This document shows, piece after piece, positions 9,913-19,686 of a DNA stretch of 64,000 bases; the first letter of the stretch is position 1; each line of letters starts with the position of its first letter. Below the pieces are notes generated by a model. That model was given only the letters and a program-made list of their open reading frames with translations. It did no database searches and was not told the origin of the DNA. The DNA is taken from contig CANLUC010000004.1 in the NCBI GenBank assembly GCA_947494195.1, positions 248,188-312,187 on the forward strand, given 5' to 3'. A program made the position numbers and the translations under genes. The stretch is from an uncultured Nesterenkonia sp. (GTDB lineage: Bacteria; Actinomycetota; Actinomycetes; Actinomycetales; Micrococcaceae).

Positions 9913-10875
9913 TCAGTCGGCGGAGCTGGCGGTCTCCGGGAAATCAGTGGCCGGGAGGGCTCGGGTGAGCACTTCACCGAAGATCTCGTCGGAATCGAGC
10001 CGGCGCAGCTCCTCTGCGAGGCAGTCTTGCAGCGTGCGCACCGGGAGCGGAACCCCCTGGACGAGGCCGTCGGCAGAATGCAGCACCGCGATCTCCTCAC
10101 CGCGCGGGCGTGAGAGGCTGACATCGCCGTTCTCGCGGTGGAAGGTGACGGCGGTCAGCGTCAACGGCAGCTCCGAGTCCTCCGGCGCTGCCGTCGAGAC
10201 CAGTTCCACCGGAATCTCCAGGGCCATCTTCAGCCAGGCCGCGAGCAGGGCGGCGCTGGGCAGATCCGCGGCCGCCTCCACCGTCACCGACGCGATCGCC
10301 TCGGGATCCAGCGTGTCCAGAATGCTCGCCAGCTGAATCCGCCAGCCGGTCAGCCGGGTCCAGGCCAGGTCCGTGTCACCCTCGCTGTAGTGCGCGGAGA
10401 GCCGCCGCAGCGCCTCCAGCGGGCGAGGATCCATGGCTGTGTCGGTGATCCGCCGGTGAGCGATCTGCCCGATGGGTGTCTCGCTGACACCGTTGGGCAG
10501 CTCATCGGCCCACCAGGCGACGATGGGAGCATCGGGAAGCAGCAGCGCGGAGACCATCGCCTCGTTCTGCTCAGCGAGCTCCCCGGAGGCCTCCAAGACG
10601 ATCACTTCGGAGGCCCCGGCGTCTCCGCCGACCCTGATCTGTGCATCCAGGCGGGTCTCATCCGTGGCCCTGCCGGAGGCGAGGACGATGATTCGGCAGG
10701 GGTGCTCTCGGGAGGCGAGATTGGCCGCGTCGATGGCCGGTTCGGCGTTGTCCTTGGACGTGAGGATCACCAGGGTCAGCACCCGGGTCAGCGCGACCAC
10801 GCCCCCTGCTTCACGGAGTTCGCGCAGCTTCTTCGAGACCTGCGAGGTGGTGGTGTTCTCGATATCGACGATCAT
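9913..10875 (-). CDS. opcA: Glucose-6-phosphate dehydrogenase assembly protein OpcA
   Basis: 320-residue OpcA/OxPP-cycle protein, an activator or assembly factor of Zwf in cyanobacteria and actinobacteria. The N-terminus MIVDIENTTTSQVSKKLREL matches the family well. The frame runs on upstream to 11043 inside zwf, but the ATG at 10875 has a clear AAGGAGA ribosome site on the minus strand, so the longer form is rejected. It begins 10 nt after the zwf stop, fitting a co-translated pair. Confidence 0.95.
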   Translation of the reverse strand: MIVDIENTTTSQVSKKLRELREAGGVVALTRVLTLVILTSKDNAEPAIDAANLASREHPCRIIVLASGRATDETRLDAQIRVGGDAGASEVIVLEASGELAEQNEAMVSALLLPDAPIVAWWADELPNGVSETPIGQIAHRRITDTAMDPRPLEALRRLSAHYSEGDTDLAWTRLTGWRIQLASILDTLDPEAIASVTVEAAADLPSAALLAAWLKMALEIPVELVSTAAPEDSELPLTLTAVTFHRENGDVSLSRPRGEEIAVLHSADGLVQGVPLPVRTLQDCLAEELRRLDSDEIFGEVLTRALPATDFPETASSAD

Positions 10876-10885
10876 GGGGTTCTCC

Positions 10886-12439
10886 TTATGGCCTGCGCCA
10901 GGTGCGGCCATCTCGGGCGAGCAGGTCATGGGCGGACTGCGGCCCCCACCCGCCGGGGGCGTAGGGCTCAGGCTGCTCCTGCTTCGCGGCCCAGTGCTCC
11001 TCGAAGGGATCGAGGATCTTCCAGGAGAGCTCGACCTCCTCATGCCGCGGGAACAGCGGCGGTTCGCCGAGCAGGACGTCGAGGATCAGGCGTTCATAGG
11101 CTTCCGGGCTGTCCTCGGTGAAGGCATGTCCGTAGCCGAAGTCCATGGTGACATCGCGGACCTCCATCTGGGTGCCCGGCACCTTGGAGGCGAAGCGGAT
11201 GGTCGCCCCCTCGTCCGGCTGGACCCTGATGACGACGGCGTTCTGGCCGAACTCATGATCGTCGTGATCCTGGAAGAGCAGGTTCGGGGCGCGCTTGAAG
11301 ATCACGGCGATCTCCGTGACACGGCGCCCGAGCCGCTTTCCGGCACGCAGGTAGAAGGGGGCTCCGGCCCAGCGGCGAGTGTTGATGTCCAGCTTCAGTG
11401 CGGCGAAGGTCTCCGTGGTCGACTCAGGGTTGAACCCCTCCTCGTCCAAGAAGCCCACCACCTCTTCACCGCCCTGCCATCCCGAGGTGTACTGGCCTCG
11501 GGCGGAGGCGGCGTCGAGGTCCTTCGGCAGCCGGACGGCGGCGAGCACCTTCTCCTTCTCCGCACGCAGGTGGTGCGCATCGAAGGAGATCGGCTCCTCC
11601 ATCGCGGTCAGTGCGAGGAGCTGCAGCAGGTGGTTCTGGATCACGTCGCGTGCGGCGCCGACGCCGTCGTAGTAGCTCGCGCGGCCCCCGATGCCGATGT
11701 CCTCGGCCATGGTGATCTGCACATGGTCCACGTACTGGGCATTCCAGAGGGGTTCGAAGAGCTGGTTCGCGAACCGCAGCGCCAGCAGGTTCTGCACCGT
11801 CTCTTTGCCGAGGTAGTGGTCGATGCGGAAGACGGCGTCGGGCGGGAAGACCGATTCCACCACCTTGTTCAGCTCCTGGGCCGACTTCAGATCGTGTCCG
11901 AAGGGCTTCTCGATGACCACCCGGCTCCAGGGATCCTCATCTGACTCCTTCGGAGCCGCCAGACCGTGGGAGGAGAGCCGCTGGCACACGATCTCGAAGG
12001 AATTGGGTGGGATCGAGAGGTAATAGGCGTGATTGCCCCGGGTGCCGCGGGACTCCTCGAGCTCCTCGAGGGTCTCGCCGAGCCGGGCATAGGCGTCGTC
12101 GTCGTCGAAGCCCTCGGCCTGCACGAAGCGCAGCCCGGCCGCCAGCTGGTCCCAGACCTGCTGGTCAAAGTTCGTGCGTGCGGAGGCCTTCACATGGTCG
12201 AGGACCTCGGCGGCGAACTGCTCGTGGGTCCAGTCCCGACGTCCGAAGCCGACCAGTGAGAAGCTCGGCGGCAGCAGGCCGCGGTTCGCCAGATCGTAGA
12301 TGGCGGGCAGCAGCTTCTTGCGGGCCAGGTCACCGGTGACGCCGAACATGACCATCGCCGAGGGGCCCGCGATCCGGTTGAGCCGCCGGTCCCGGGCGTC
12401 CCGGAGGGGATTGCTGCTTCTGGTGCGGGAGCCGCTCAC
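10886..12439 (-). CDS. zwf: Glucose-6-phosphate 1-dehydrogenase
   Basis: 517-residue entry enzyme of the oxidative pentose-phosphate pathway, oxidising glucose-6-phosphate and making NADPH. The nucleotide-binding FGVTGDLARKKLLPA is near residue 33. The catalytic region RIDHYLGKETVQNLLALRFAN and the EKPFGHD segment are intact. The ATG at 12439 overlaps the pgi stop as ATGA, so the genes are translationally coupled. The context pgi-zwf-opcA-pgl is the conserved actinobacterial cluster. Confidence 0.97.
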   Translation of the reverse strand: MSGSRTRSSNPLRDARDRRLNRIAGPSAMVMFGVTGDLARKKLLPAIYDLANRGLLPPSFSLVGFGRRDWTHEQFAAEVLDHVKASARTNFDQQVWDQLAAGLRFVQAEGFDDDDAYARLGETLEELEESRGTRGNHAYYLSIPPNSFEIVCQRLSSHGLAAPKESDEDPWSRVVIEKPFGHDLKSAQELNKVVESVFPPDAVFRIDHYLGKETVQNLLALRFANQLFEPLWNAQYVDHVQITMAEDIGIGGRASYYDGVGAARDVIQNHLLQLLALTAMEEPISFDAHHLRAEKEKVLAAVRLPKDLDAASARGQYTSGWQGGEEVVGFLDEEGFNPESTTETFAALKLDINTRRWAGAPFYLRAGKRLGRRVTEIAVIFKRAPNLLFQDHDDHEFGQNAVVIRVQPDEGATIRFASKVPGTQMEVRDVTMDFGYGHAFTEDSPEAYERLILDVLLGEPPLFPRHEEVELSWKILDPFEEHWAAKQEQPEPYAPGGWGPQSAHDLLARDGRTWRRP

Positions 12440-14085
12440 AGGGCCTCCACCGTCTCGATGAGCTGGGCCAGTCCGGCCTGCCGATCCTGCAGATGCACGC
12501 GCAGCACGGGCATGCCGTGGTCGGCCAGCACCTCGGCATCGCCGGCCGCCTGGGCTGCGATGAGCTTGGCCAGCGTGAAGGGGCGATCGGGAACTTCGAC
12601 GTCGCCCTCGGAATCGGTGGTGATCTGCAGGAACGCCCCGATATGCGGTCCGCCCTTGTGGAACTGACCGGTGGAGTGCAGGAATCGCGGACCCCAGCCG
12701 AAGGTCACCGGGCGGCCGGCCAGTGAGGAGAGCTGCGCGCGGATGCTCTCGAGCTCGTGCTCGCTGGTGCGGTCGAGATAGGCCATCACGGCGAGATAGC
12801 CGTCCTGCGGGACGGTCTCCAGCAGCGCCTGCAGTGCCGCCTGAAGGCTGGCGGTGTCGGCGTCAGTAAGTGCGGAGCTGCCCAGCGTGCGGATCTCCAC
12901 GGCCCCGTCGAGCTCTGCCTCGGTGGATTCCGGGGTCTCGGCGTCGAGCATCCCGCGGGCGGCGACCTTTGCGGACTCCACATCGGGCTGATCGAAGGGG
13001 TTGATGCCCAGCAGGGCGCCCGCGACGGCCGTGGCGACCTCCCAGAGCATGAACTGCGCGCCGAGGCTGCCGCCGGTGCGGACCTTGTGCGAGCTAACGA
13101 CCAGGTCGGCGATGTCATTGTCCACGGAGGCGCCGTCCTCGGCGTCGACGTCGATGATCTGCGCGGTCAGCACGTCATCGGCATCGCGGTGCAGCTCGGG
13201 CTCGCCGTCGCCCACGATCACCGGGAGCAGCCCGGTGCCGTTCTTGCCGGTGGATTCAGCGATGAGCTGCTCGATCCAGGCGCCCAGGCCCAGCAGCGGG
13301 GAGCCGGCGTCGACGATGACGAGCTTGTTCCGCAGCGGGTCGGTGCCGCTGATGGCGGCGCCGAGGCGCAGACCGGGATTGTCGGCGTCGTCCTCGGCGA
13401 GGATGGCCAGGGTCTCCTCGGCGTCGTCGAGGAGCGATTCGAGGTCGGCACCGGCCAGTCCGGAGGGGACCAGCCCGAAGGCGGTCAGTGCGGAGTAGCG
13501 GCCGCCGACGGTGGGGTCGGCCTCGAACACCGCGCGCACGCCTGCCTCTGCGGAGGACTTGGCCAGCGGCGAGCCGGGGTCGGTGACGATCACGGTGCGG
13601 GACTGGGCATCGATGCCGGCGTCGGTCATCGCCTGCTGCACGATCCGCCGCTGGGAGTCAGTCTCCACGGTGGAGCCTGACTTTGAGGACACCACGAGCA
13701 CGGTCTTCGCGATGTCGGTGCCGATGACCGAGGCGACGTGCTGAGGGTCGGTGGAGTCCAGCACGGTCAGTTCGACGCCGGCCGTGGCGCAGATGACTTC
13801 GGGGGCCAGCGAGGATCCGCCCATGCCTGCGAGCACCACGCGGGTGACGCCCTCACCGGCGAGCTCTTCGCGCAGCGCGGTGATCTGGGGCAGAAGCTGG
13901 CGGGAATCCTCGAAGAGGTCCACCCAGCCGAGGCGCTTGCTGGCCTCGTCCTCGGCCTCGACTCCCCAGAGGGTGTGGTCCTTCGCCGCCAGCCGGGAGG
14001 CGAACTCGTGATCCAGCAGGCCGGGGACCTGGTTCTCAGCGGCTTCGCGGGCCGCCCCGGTCAGTGTCAGGGAGAGTGAGCTCAT
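12436..14085 (-). CDS. pgi: Glucose-6-phosphate isomerase
   Basis: 549-residue isomerase linking glucose-6-phosphate and fructose-6-phosphate. The sugar-phosphate SIS motif SSKSGSTVETDSQRR and the C-terminal HIGAFLQITTD region are visible. It belongs to the branch found inside actinobacterial pentose-phosphate clusters rather than the E. coli-like branch (inference from sequence and context). It starts with ATG at 14085 behind GAAAGGAAG. It probably opens the pgi-zwf-opcA-pgl transcript, since a 240-nt gap with a candidate promoter precedes it. Confidence 0.94.
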   Translation of the reverse strand: MSSLSLTLTGAAREAAENQVPGLLDHEFASRLAAKDHTLWGVEAEDEASKRLGWVDLFEDSRQLLPQITALREELAGEGVTRVVLAGMGGSSLAPEVICATAGVELTVLDSTDPQHVASVIGTDIAKTVLVVSSKSGSTVETDSQRRIVQQAMTDAGIDAQSRTVIVTDPGSPLAKSSAEAGVRAVFEADPTVGGRYSALTAFGLVPSGLAGADLESLLDDAEETLAILAEDDADNPGLRLGAAISGTDPLRNKLVIVDAGSPLLGLGAWIEQLIAESTGKNGTGLLPVIVGDGEPELHRDADDVLTAQIIDVDAEDGASVDNDIADLVVSSHKVRTGGSLGAQFMLWEVATAVAGALLGINPFDQPDVESAKVAARGMLDAETPESTEAELDGAVEIRTLGSSALTDADTASLQAALQALLETVPQDGYLAVMAYLDRTSEHELESIRAQLSSLAGRPVTFGWGPRFLHSTGQFHKGGPHIGAFLQITTDSEGDVEVPDRPFTLAKLIAAQAAGDAEVLADHGMPVLRVHLQDRQAGLAQLIETVEAL

Positions 14086-14139
14086 GACGTGCTTCCTTTC
14101 TCAGCCGAACACCTGGGTTCGACCTGGCCAGCATCTGCA

Positions 14140-14145
14140 CTTATA
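14140..14145 (-). promoter_or_regulatory. Candidate promoter of the pgi operon (-10)
   Basis: Minus-strand TATAAG about 55 nt before the pgi ATG, within the 240-nt tal-pgi gap. No convincing -35 is seen. Confidence 0.35.
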
Positions 14146-14238
14146 GGGGGCCGGTGGGATTCACACGGCTGTTGACCCTGACCGGCGCCCGGTCGAGATC
14201 TGGACTCTCGAGATCCGTGGAGCTCGAGGGCTCAGACC

Positions 14239-14257
14239 CTGGGTTTGTGAAACCCAG
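14239..14257. repeat. Perfect palindrome CTGGGTTT-GTG-AAACCCAG
   Basis: An 8-bp perfect inverted repeat with a 3-nt centre in the tal-pgi gap. It may be a hairpin ending tal transcription or an operator for pgi. A weaker hairpin, GCCCGT-GCGG-ACGGGC, lies closer to the tal stop at 14296-14311. Confidence 0.45.
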
Positions 14258-14325
14258 TGACCGGGCACCGTACGGAGTGAACAGTCGCCGGGACCGCCCG
14301 TGCGGACGGGCCCTGCGGAGTCAGC

Positions 14326-15447
14326 TCAGCTGTTGCGCTTCAGGCCATCCTCGATGGTGCCCAGCAGGCCCTTCCAGGAGACCTCGAACTTCTGCAGGCC
14401 TTCATTCTCCAGCGCGTCGACGACCTCGCGGTAGCTGATGCCTGCCGCGGAGATGCCGTCGAGGACCCGGTTGGCCTCCACATAGGTGCCGGAGAGCGTG
14501 TCACGCTCCACCACGCCATGATCCGCCAGTGCCAGGAGCGTCTTCTCCGGCATGGTGTTGACCACGTCGGCACCTGCGAGCTCGGTGACGTAGAGGGTGT
14601 CGGAGAGGTTGGGGTCCTTGGTCCCGGTGGAGGCGAGGAGCAGGCGCTGCGGGCGGCCGCCGCGCTCGGCCAGCAGCTGCCAGCGCTCGGAGGAGAAGGT
14701 CTCCACCGCGATCTGGTGTGCCAGGCGAGCGTTCGCGACGGCGGCCTGAGACTTCAGCTTCTCGGTCCCGGGCTTGCCCTCCTCGGCTGCCAGTTCCAGG
14801 CGCTTATCGACCTCGGCGTCCACACGGGACACGAAGAAGGACGCCACAGAGTGGATCTTGGAGATGTCGATGCCCTCAGAGTGGGCCTTCTCCAGGCCGA
14901 GCATGAACGCGTTGATGACCGCGCGGTAGCGCTCGAGCGAGAAGACCAGCGTGACGTTGACGCTGATGCCCTCCGAGACCACGGCGGCGATCGCCTCGAT
15001 GCCCTCGACGGTGGCGGGGATCTTGATCATCACGTTTTCGCGGTCCACGGCCTTGTACAGCTCGCGGGCCTGGGCGATGGTGCCTGCGGTGTCGCGGGCG
15101 AGGCGGGGATCGACCTCGATGGACACCCGACCGTCGACGCCGTTGGTGGCGGCGTAGACGCCGGCGAAGACGTCGCAGGCCTCGCGCACATCGGAGGTGG
15201 TGATGTCGAAGACGGCCTTCTCGGCGTCGGCCCCGGCGTCGGCCAGCTCGGCGAGCTGCTGCTCGTACGCCTCACCGTCCTTCAGTGCGGATTCAAAGAT
15301 GGTCGGGTTCGTGGTCACGCCGACGACGTTGTGGGTGTCGATCAGCTTCGCCAGCGAACCTGAGTTCAGCCGTTCGCGGGAGAGGTCATCGAGCCAGATG
15401 GAGACGCCGAGGTCGGACAGCGCCTGAGTGTTGGTGTTTGCAGTCAT
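14326..15447 (-). CDS. tal: Transaldolase
   Basis: 373-residue enzyme of the non-oxidative pentose-phosphate branch, transferring a three-carbon unit from sedoheptulose-7-phosphate. The Schiff-base lysine lies in NVMIKIPAT, with [15 protein letters not shown] and the C-terminal [13 protein letters not shown] segments also present. The frame is open upstream to 15783, but [20 protein letters not shown] at 15447 is the family N-terminus. It lies 92 nt after tkt, beyond a terminator-like hairpin, so tal may be expressed at a different level from tkt. Confidence 0.96.
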   Translation of the reverse strand: MTANTNTQALSDLGVSIWLDDLSRERLNSGSLAKLIDTHNVVGVTTNPTIFESALKDGEAYEQQLAELADAGADAEKAVFDITTSDVREACDVFAGVYAATNGVDGRVSIEVDPRLARDTAGTIAQARELYKAVDRENVMIKIPATVEGIEAIAAVVSEGISVNVTLVFSLERYRAVINAFMLGLEKAHSEGIDISKIHSVASFFVSRVDAEVDKRLELAAEEGKPGTEKLKSQAAVANARLAHQIAVETFSSERWQLLAERGGRPQRLLLASTGTKDPNLSDTLYVTELAGADVVNTMPEKTLLALADHGVVERDTLSGTYVEANRVLDGISAAGISYREVVDALENEGLQKFEVSWKGLLGTIEDGLKRNS

Positions 15448-15497
15448 ATTCAATGCTCCTGATGCCAGGGGGTGGGTATGGGGTGGGCCGACCGCCC

Positions 15498-15527
15498 CGG
15501 TCCCCGCAGACTCAGCTGCGGGGACCG
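15498..15527 (-). terminator. Terminator/attenuator between tkt and tal
   Basis: CGGTCCCCGCAG and CTGCGGGGACCG form a 12-bp stem with a 6-nt loop, 13 nt after the tkt stop. Confidence 0.75.
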
Positions 15528-15539
15528 CGGCGGACTGCC

Positions 15540-17651
15540 TCAGGAGGCCGCGGCGATGGACTCCTGGGCGGCCTCGGTGACGGCTGCTGCGGTGATGCCG
15601 AACTGCTCGTAGAGCACCTTGTAGTCGGCGGAGGCGCCGAAGTGATCCAGTCCGACGATCCGGCCGGCGTCGCCGACGATGTCGCGCCAGCCCATCGGGG
15701 AGGCTGCCTCCACGGAGACGCGCGCCTTGACGGCTGCAGGAATGACGCTCTCGCGGTAGGCCTCGTCCTGCTCGAAGAACCACTCGCGGCAGGTCATGGA
15801 GACCACGCGGGCGGCGACGCCCTGCTCGGCGAGTGCCTCGCGGGCCTCGACGGCCAGCTGCACCTCGGAGCCGGTGCCGATCAGCACGACGTCGGGGGTC
15901 ACCACGGCGCCGTCCTTGACGGACTCGGCCAGCACGTAGGCGCCCTTGGCGGCGCCCTCCACCGAGCCGAACTCCGTGGCGGTGGCCGCTCCCGTGCCGC
16001 GTGCGTAGGTGGGGATTCCCTGGCGGGTCAGCGCCAGGCCGGCCGGACGGTCGCTGCGGCGCAGCACCTCGCGCCAGGCGATGGCCACCTCATTGGGGTC
16101 GCCGGGGCGCACCACATCGAGGTTCGGGATCGCACGCAGCGTCGCAAGCTGCTCCACCGGCTGGTGGGTGGGTCCGTCTTCGCCCAGGCCGATGGAGTCA
16201 TGGGTCCAGACGAAGATCGAGCCGATGCCCATCAGCGCCGCCAGGCGGATCGCCGGACGCTGGTAGTCGGAGAAGATCAGGAAGGTGCCGTTATAGGTCC
16301 GCAGCGGCGTGGACAGCGAGATGCCGTTGGTGATGGCCGCGGCTGCATGCTCACGGATGCCGAAGTGCAGATTGCGTCCGTAGGGGTTGCCGCTGAACTT
16401 CTCGGTGGAGTGGGACTCCGGGACGAAGGACTCGTAGCCGTCGAGGTGCGTGTTGTTCGACCCCGCGAGGTCGGCTGAGCCGCCCCAGAGCTCGGGAAGG
16501 ATCTCTGCGATGCCATTAAGCACCTTGCCGGAGGCGGCGCGGGTGGCCATGTCCTCCCCGGCGGGGAACTCGGGCAGCTGGGACTCCCAGTCCTCGGGAA
16601 GCTCGCCGGCGGTCAGCCGGTCCAGCAGCTTCGCCTCATCGGTGTTCGCCTCACGCCAGGACTGGTACTTCTCGTCCCATTCCTGGCGGGTCTCGACGCT
16701 GCGCTCCAGGATCTTGCGTGCGTGGGTCAGGACCTCGTCCTCCACCGCGAAGTGCGCCTCGGTGTCGAAGCCGAGGAGCTCCTTGAGGGCCACCAGCTCA
16801 TCGGTGCCCAGCTTGGAGCCGTGGACGGCGCCGGTGTTCTGCTTCTTCGGGGAGGGGTAGCCGATGATGGTGCGCAGCGCGATGAGCGATGGCTTGGAGG
16901 TCTCTGCCTTCGCGGCCAGCACGGCCCGGTGGAGCTCGTTGATGTCCTCGTCGTAGTCGCCGGACTTCTTCCAGTCCACGCGCTGCACGTGCCAGCCATA
17001 GGCTTCATAGCGCGCGGCGACGTCTTCGGTGAAGGCGATGTCAGTGTCGTCTTCGATGGAGATCTTGTTGTCGTCCCAGATCACCACGAGGTTGCCGAGC
17101 TCCTGATGGCCCGCCAGCGAGGAGGCCTCGGAGGTCACGCCCTCCTGGAGGTCGCCGTCGGAGGCGATGACATAGACCGTGTGGTCGAAGGGCGAGTCCC
17201 CGACAGGTGCATCCGGGTCCAGCAGACCGCGCATCCGGCGCTGACCGTAGGCGAATCCGACCGAGGAGGCCAGACCCTGGCCGAGTGGGCCGGTGGTGAT
17301 CTCGACGCCGGCGGTGTGGCCGTACTCAGGGTGGCCCGGGGTCAGCGAGTCCCAGGTGCGCAGCGCACCCAGGTCTTCGACCTCCAGGCCGTAGCCGGAG
17401 AAGTAGAGCTGGAGGTAAAGAGTCAGCGAGGTGTGTCCGGGGGAGAGGATGAAGCGGTCGCGACCGATCCAGTGGGGATCGGTGGGATCATGCTTCATCA
17501 CCTTCTGGAAGAGCAGGTAGGCGGCGGGGGCCAGCGACATCGCGGTGCCTGGGTGGCCTGAGCCGACCTTCTCCACGGAGTCGGCGGCCAGCACGCGCAG
17601 CGTGTCGACTGCCCGCTTGTCCAGATCGGTGAATACGGCATTCTCGGTCAC
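15540..17651 (-). CDS. tkt: Transketolase
   Basis: 703-residue thiamine-diphosphate enzyme moving two-carbon units between sugar phosphates. Motifs include [35 protein letters not shown], the cofactor-binding [11 protein letters not shown] with WDDNKIS, and the pyrimidine-domain [13 protein letters not shown]. The frame opens at 17687, but an ideal GGAGGA lies inside that extension, 7 nt before the GTG at 17651, so the GTG is preferred. It is the first gene of the minus-strand pentose-phosphate block. Confidence 0.97.
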   Translation of the reverse strand: MTENAVFTDLDKRAVDTLRVLAADSVEKVGSGHPGTAMSLAPAAYLLFQKVMKHDPTDPHWIGRDRFILSPGHTSLTLYLQLYFSGYGLEVEDLGALRTWDSLTPGHPEYGHTAGVEITTGPLGQGLASSVGFAYGQRRMRGLLDPDAPVGDSPFDHTVYVIASDGDLQEGVTSEASSLAGHQELGNLVVIWDDNKISIEDDTDIAFTEDVAARYEAYGWHVQRVDWKKSGDYDEDINELHRAVLAAKAETSKPSLIALRTIIGYPSPKKQNTGAVHGSKLGTDELVALKELLGFDTEAHFAVEDEVLTHARKILERSVETRQEWDEKYQSWREANTDEAKLLDRLTAGELPEDWESQLPEFPAGEDMATRAASGKVLNGIAEILPELWGGSADLAGSNNTHLDGYESFVPESHSTEKFSGNPYGRNLHFGIREHAAAAITNGISLSTPLRTYNGTFLIFSDYQRPAIRLAALMGIGSIFVWTHDSIGLGEDGPTHQPVEQLATLRAIPNLDVVRPGDPNEVAIAWREVLRRSDRPAGLALTRQGIPTYARGTGAATATEFGSVEGAAKGAYVLAESVKDGAVVTPDVVLIGTGSEVQLAVEAREALAEQGVAARVVSMTCREWFFEQDEAYRESVIPAAVKARVSVEAASPMGWRDIVGDAGRIVGLDHFGASADYKVLYEQFGITAAAVTEAAQESIAAAS

Positions 17652-17877
17652 GAGGGGTTCCTCCAAAGGGTGAGTGACGGTGGACAACGAGGTCCGCGCA
17701 CATCGTTGTGCCGCGCAGGAACAACCCTACCGGGGCAGAGGCTATTCCTGGCAGATCATCACGGCATTCCAGGTTGTCTGCGCGTGATGACCGCGGAATT
17801 GAGAGCTTCGATATCGGATCTGAGTGCCTGCGCCGATGCAGGGCGATCTGTGGTGCTGCGTCGTCTGTGGTGCGGGG

Positions 17878-18840
17878 TCAGCCCAATCCCAGTGCCAGCG
17901 AGATGAACTCGAAGGACCGGTGGCGGATGACCAGGTCAGCCTGCTCTTCCAGGGCAGGCTTCGCGCAGAACGCGATCCCCACTCCGGCGGCCGCGATCAT
18001 GTCGAGGTCATTGGCTCCATCGCCGACGGCGACGACGTTTCGAGGCCGCAGCCCCTGTGATGCCGACCACTGTTCAAGATACCCCTTCTTGGCTGCCCGG
18101 TCGACGACGGCGCCGCGCACCGTCCCCTCGAGGGTGCCGGTCGCAGAGATGGCGAGGTCATTGGCATGGAACCCGGTGAGCCCGAGTCGCTGGGCCAGCG
18201 GAGCCAGGACCTGGAGAAACCCGCCCGAGACGGCATAGCTCGGCCACCCACGGCTGGCCAGCTCGGCCAGCAGGGTCTCGGCGCCCTGGGTGGGAGTGAT
18301 CGAAGCGAGGGTCGAGGTGATCACGTCTTCAGGGAGACCGCTCAGCGCGGCGACCCGCTGGTGCAGCGAGGCCTCGAAGTCGATCTCGCCGCGCATGGCT
18401 CTCTCCGTGACCTCCGCGACCTCGGCTTCACGTCCGGCTCCCCGGGCCAGCAGCTCGATGACCTCCTGATCGATCAGCGTGGAGTCCACGTCCATGAGCA
18501 GCATCAGCCGGCCGTCCTCGGCGTGCAGCGTCGCACGCTGCGCTCCGGGCAGCACCGTCTGGGTGACGGGGCCCTCCAATTGATCGGCGGCGTCCTCCAG
18601 AAGCGAGACCGCGAGCTGTGCTCCGTAGGAGTCGTCGGCGTCATCCAGCGTCACGGACCAGCGGGCGGCCTGGATCTCGTCCCCGCCGGCGACAAGGACG
18701 TTTCGCAGCTCCACGCTGTGCACCACGCCGCGACGGGAGAACTCATGGGTCAGCGAGCGGATGAGCGGGCCGTCCAGGGAGGAGGCCGCCAGGAGGGCCA
18801 CGGTGCCTTGTGGGACGTCAGGGTGGGGGAGCGCAGTCAT
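17878..18840 (-). CDS. serB: Phosphoserine phosphatase
   Basis: 320-residue HAD-family phosphatase making serine from phosphoserine, the last step of the phosphorylated serine pathway. The nucleophile motif MDVDSTLIDQEVIELLA lies mid-protein, with GGFLQVLAPLAQRLG and GDGANDLDMIAAAGVGIAF further on. The first ~120 residues form an ACT-like N-terminal region. It diverges from the ABC ATPase gene across 48 nt. The minus-strand TAGGCT 9 nt before the ATG suggests a very short or absent leader. Confidence 0.93.
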   Translation of the reverse strand: MTALPHPDVPQGTVALLAASSLDGPLIRSLTHEFSRRGVVHSVELRNVLVAGGDEIQAARWSVTLDDADDSYGAQLAVSLLEDAADQLEGPVTQTVLPGAQRATLHAEDGRLMLLMDVDSTLIDQEVIELLARGAGREAEVAEVTERAMRGEIDFEASLHQRVAALSGLPEDVITSTLASITPTQGAETLLAELASRGWPSYAVSGGFLQVLAPLAQRLGLTGFHANDLAISATGTLEGTVRGAVVDRAAKKGYLEQWSASQGLRPRNVVAVGDGANDLDMIAAAGVGIAFCAKPALEEQADLVIRHRSFEFISLALGLG

Positions 18841-18888
18841 AGCGTGTTCAGCCTATAGCTCCAGGTCGCGTTCGATAGTGTTGAGGCC

Positions 18889-19686
18889 ATGAGCCCTGTC
18901 CTCGAAATCCAGAATGTCACCGTGCGCCGGGGGCGCAAGAATCTTCTCAACAACGTCTCCTGGACGGTGAATGAGGACGAGCGCTGGGTGATCCTGGGCC
19001 CGAATGGCGCCGGCAAGACCACCCTGCTGCAGATCGCCGCAGCCCGGCTGTTTCCCACCACCGGCACCGCCCGGATCCTCGATGAGCAGCTGGGCGCCGT
19101 CGATGTCTTCGAGCTGCGTCCGCTGATCGGCTTCAGCTCGAATTCACTGACCAGCACCATGCCGATGCAGGAGACCGCGCTGAACGTCGTCGTCACCGCC
19201 GCCTACGGAGTGACCGGACGGTGGCGCGAGGAGTACGAGCAGCTGGACGAGCGGCGTGCCTTCGAGCTGCTCAATGAATGGGGTGTGGGCACGGTCTTCG
19301 ATCGGCCCTTCGGGACGCTTTCGGAGGGTGAGCGCAAGCGGGTGCAGATCGCACGGGCGCTGATGACCGATCCGGAGCTGCTGCTGCTCGACGAGCCCGG
19401 TGCAGGTCTGGACCTCGGTGGCCGAGAGGCGCTCGTGGAGCGCACCAGCCAGCTGGTCACCCAGGAGGAGTCTCCCACCACCGTCCTGGTGACCCACCAC
19501 CTCGAGGAGATCCCGCCCGGCTTCACCCACGTCCTGCTGCTGCGCGACGGCGCGCCGGTCGCCTCCGGGCCCATCGAGGAGACCATGACCTCGGCGAACC
19601 TCTCGAGGACCTTCGACACCGAGCTGGACCTGGTGCATCGGGACGGCCGCTACTCGGCGTTCAAGAAGCAGCCGGCGCAGCGCTGA
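18889..19686 (+). CDS. ABC transporter ATP-binding protein
   Basis: 265-residue stand-alone ATPase. Walker A is GPNGAGKTT, signature LSEGERKRVQIARAL, Walker B LLLLDEPGAGLDL, and a switch histidine follows in VTHHLEEIP. It resembles the ModF/YfmJ-like type often annotated as an iron or molybdate importer ATPase. No permease or binding-protein gene is next to it, so the substrate is unknown. A -10-like TAGTGT lies 7 nt before the ATG, suggesting a leaderless message. Confidence 0.88.
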   Translation: MSPVLEIQNVTVRRGRKNLLNNVSWTVNEDERWVILGPNGAGKTTLLQIAAARLFPTTGTARILDEQLGAVDVFELRPLIGFSSNSLTSTMPMQETALNVVVTAAYGVTGRWREEYEQLDERRAFELLNEWGVGTVFDRPFGTLSEGERKRVQIARALMTDPELLLLDEPGAGLDLGGREALVERTSQLVTQEESPTTVLVTHHLEEIPPGFTHVLLLRDGAPVASGPIEETMTSANLSRTFDTELDLVHRDGRYSAFKKQPAQR

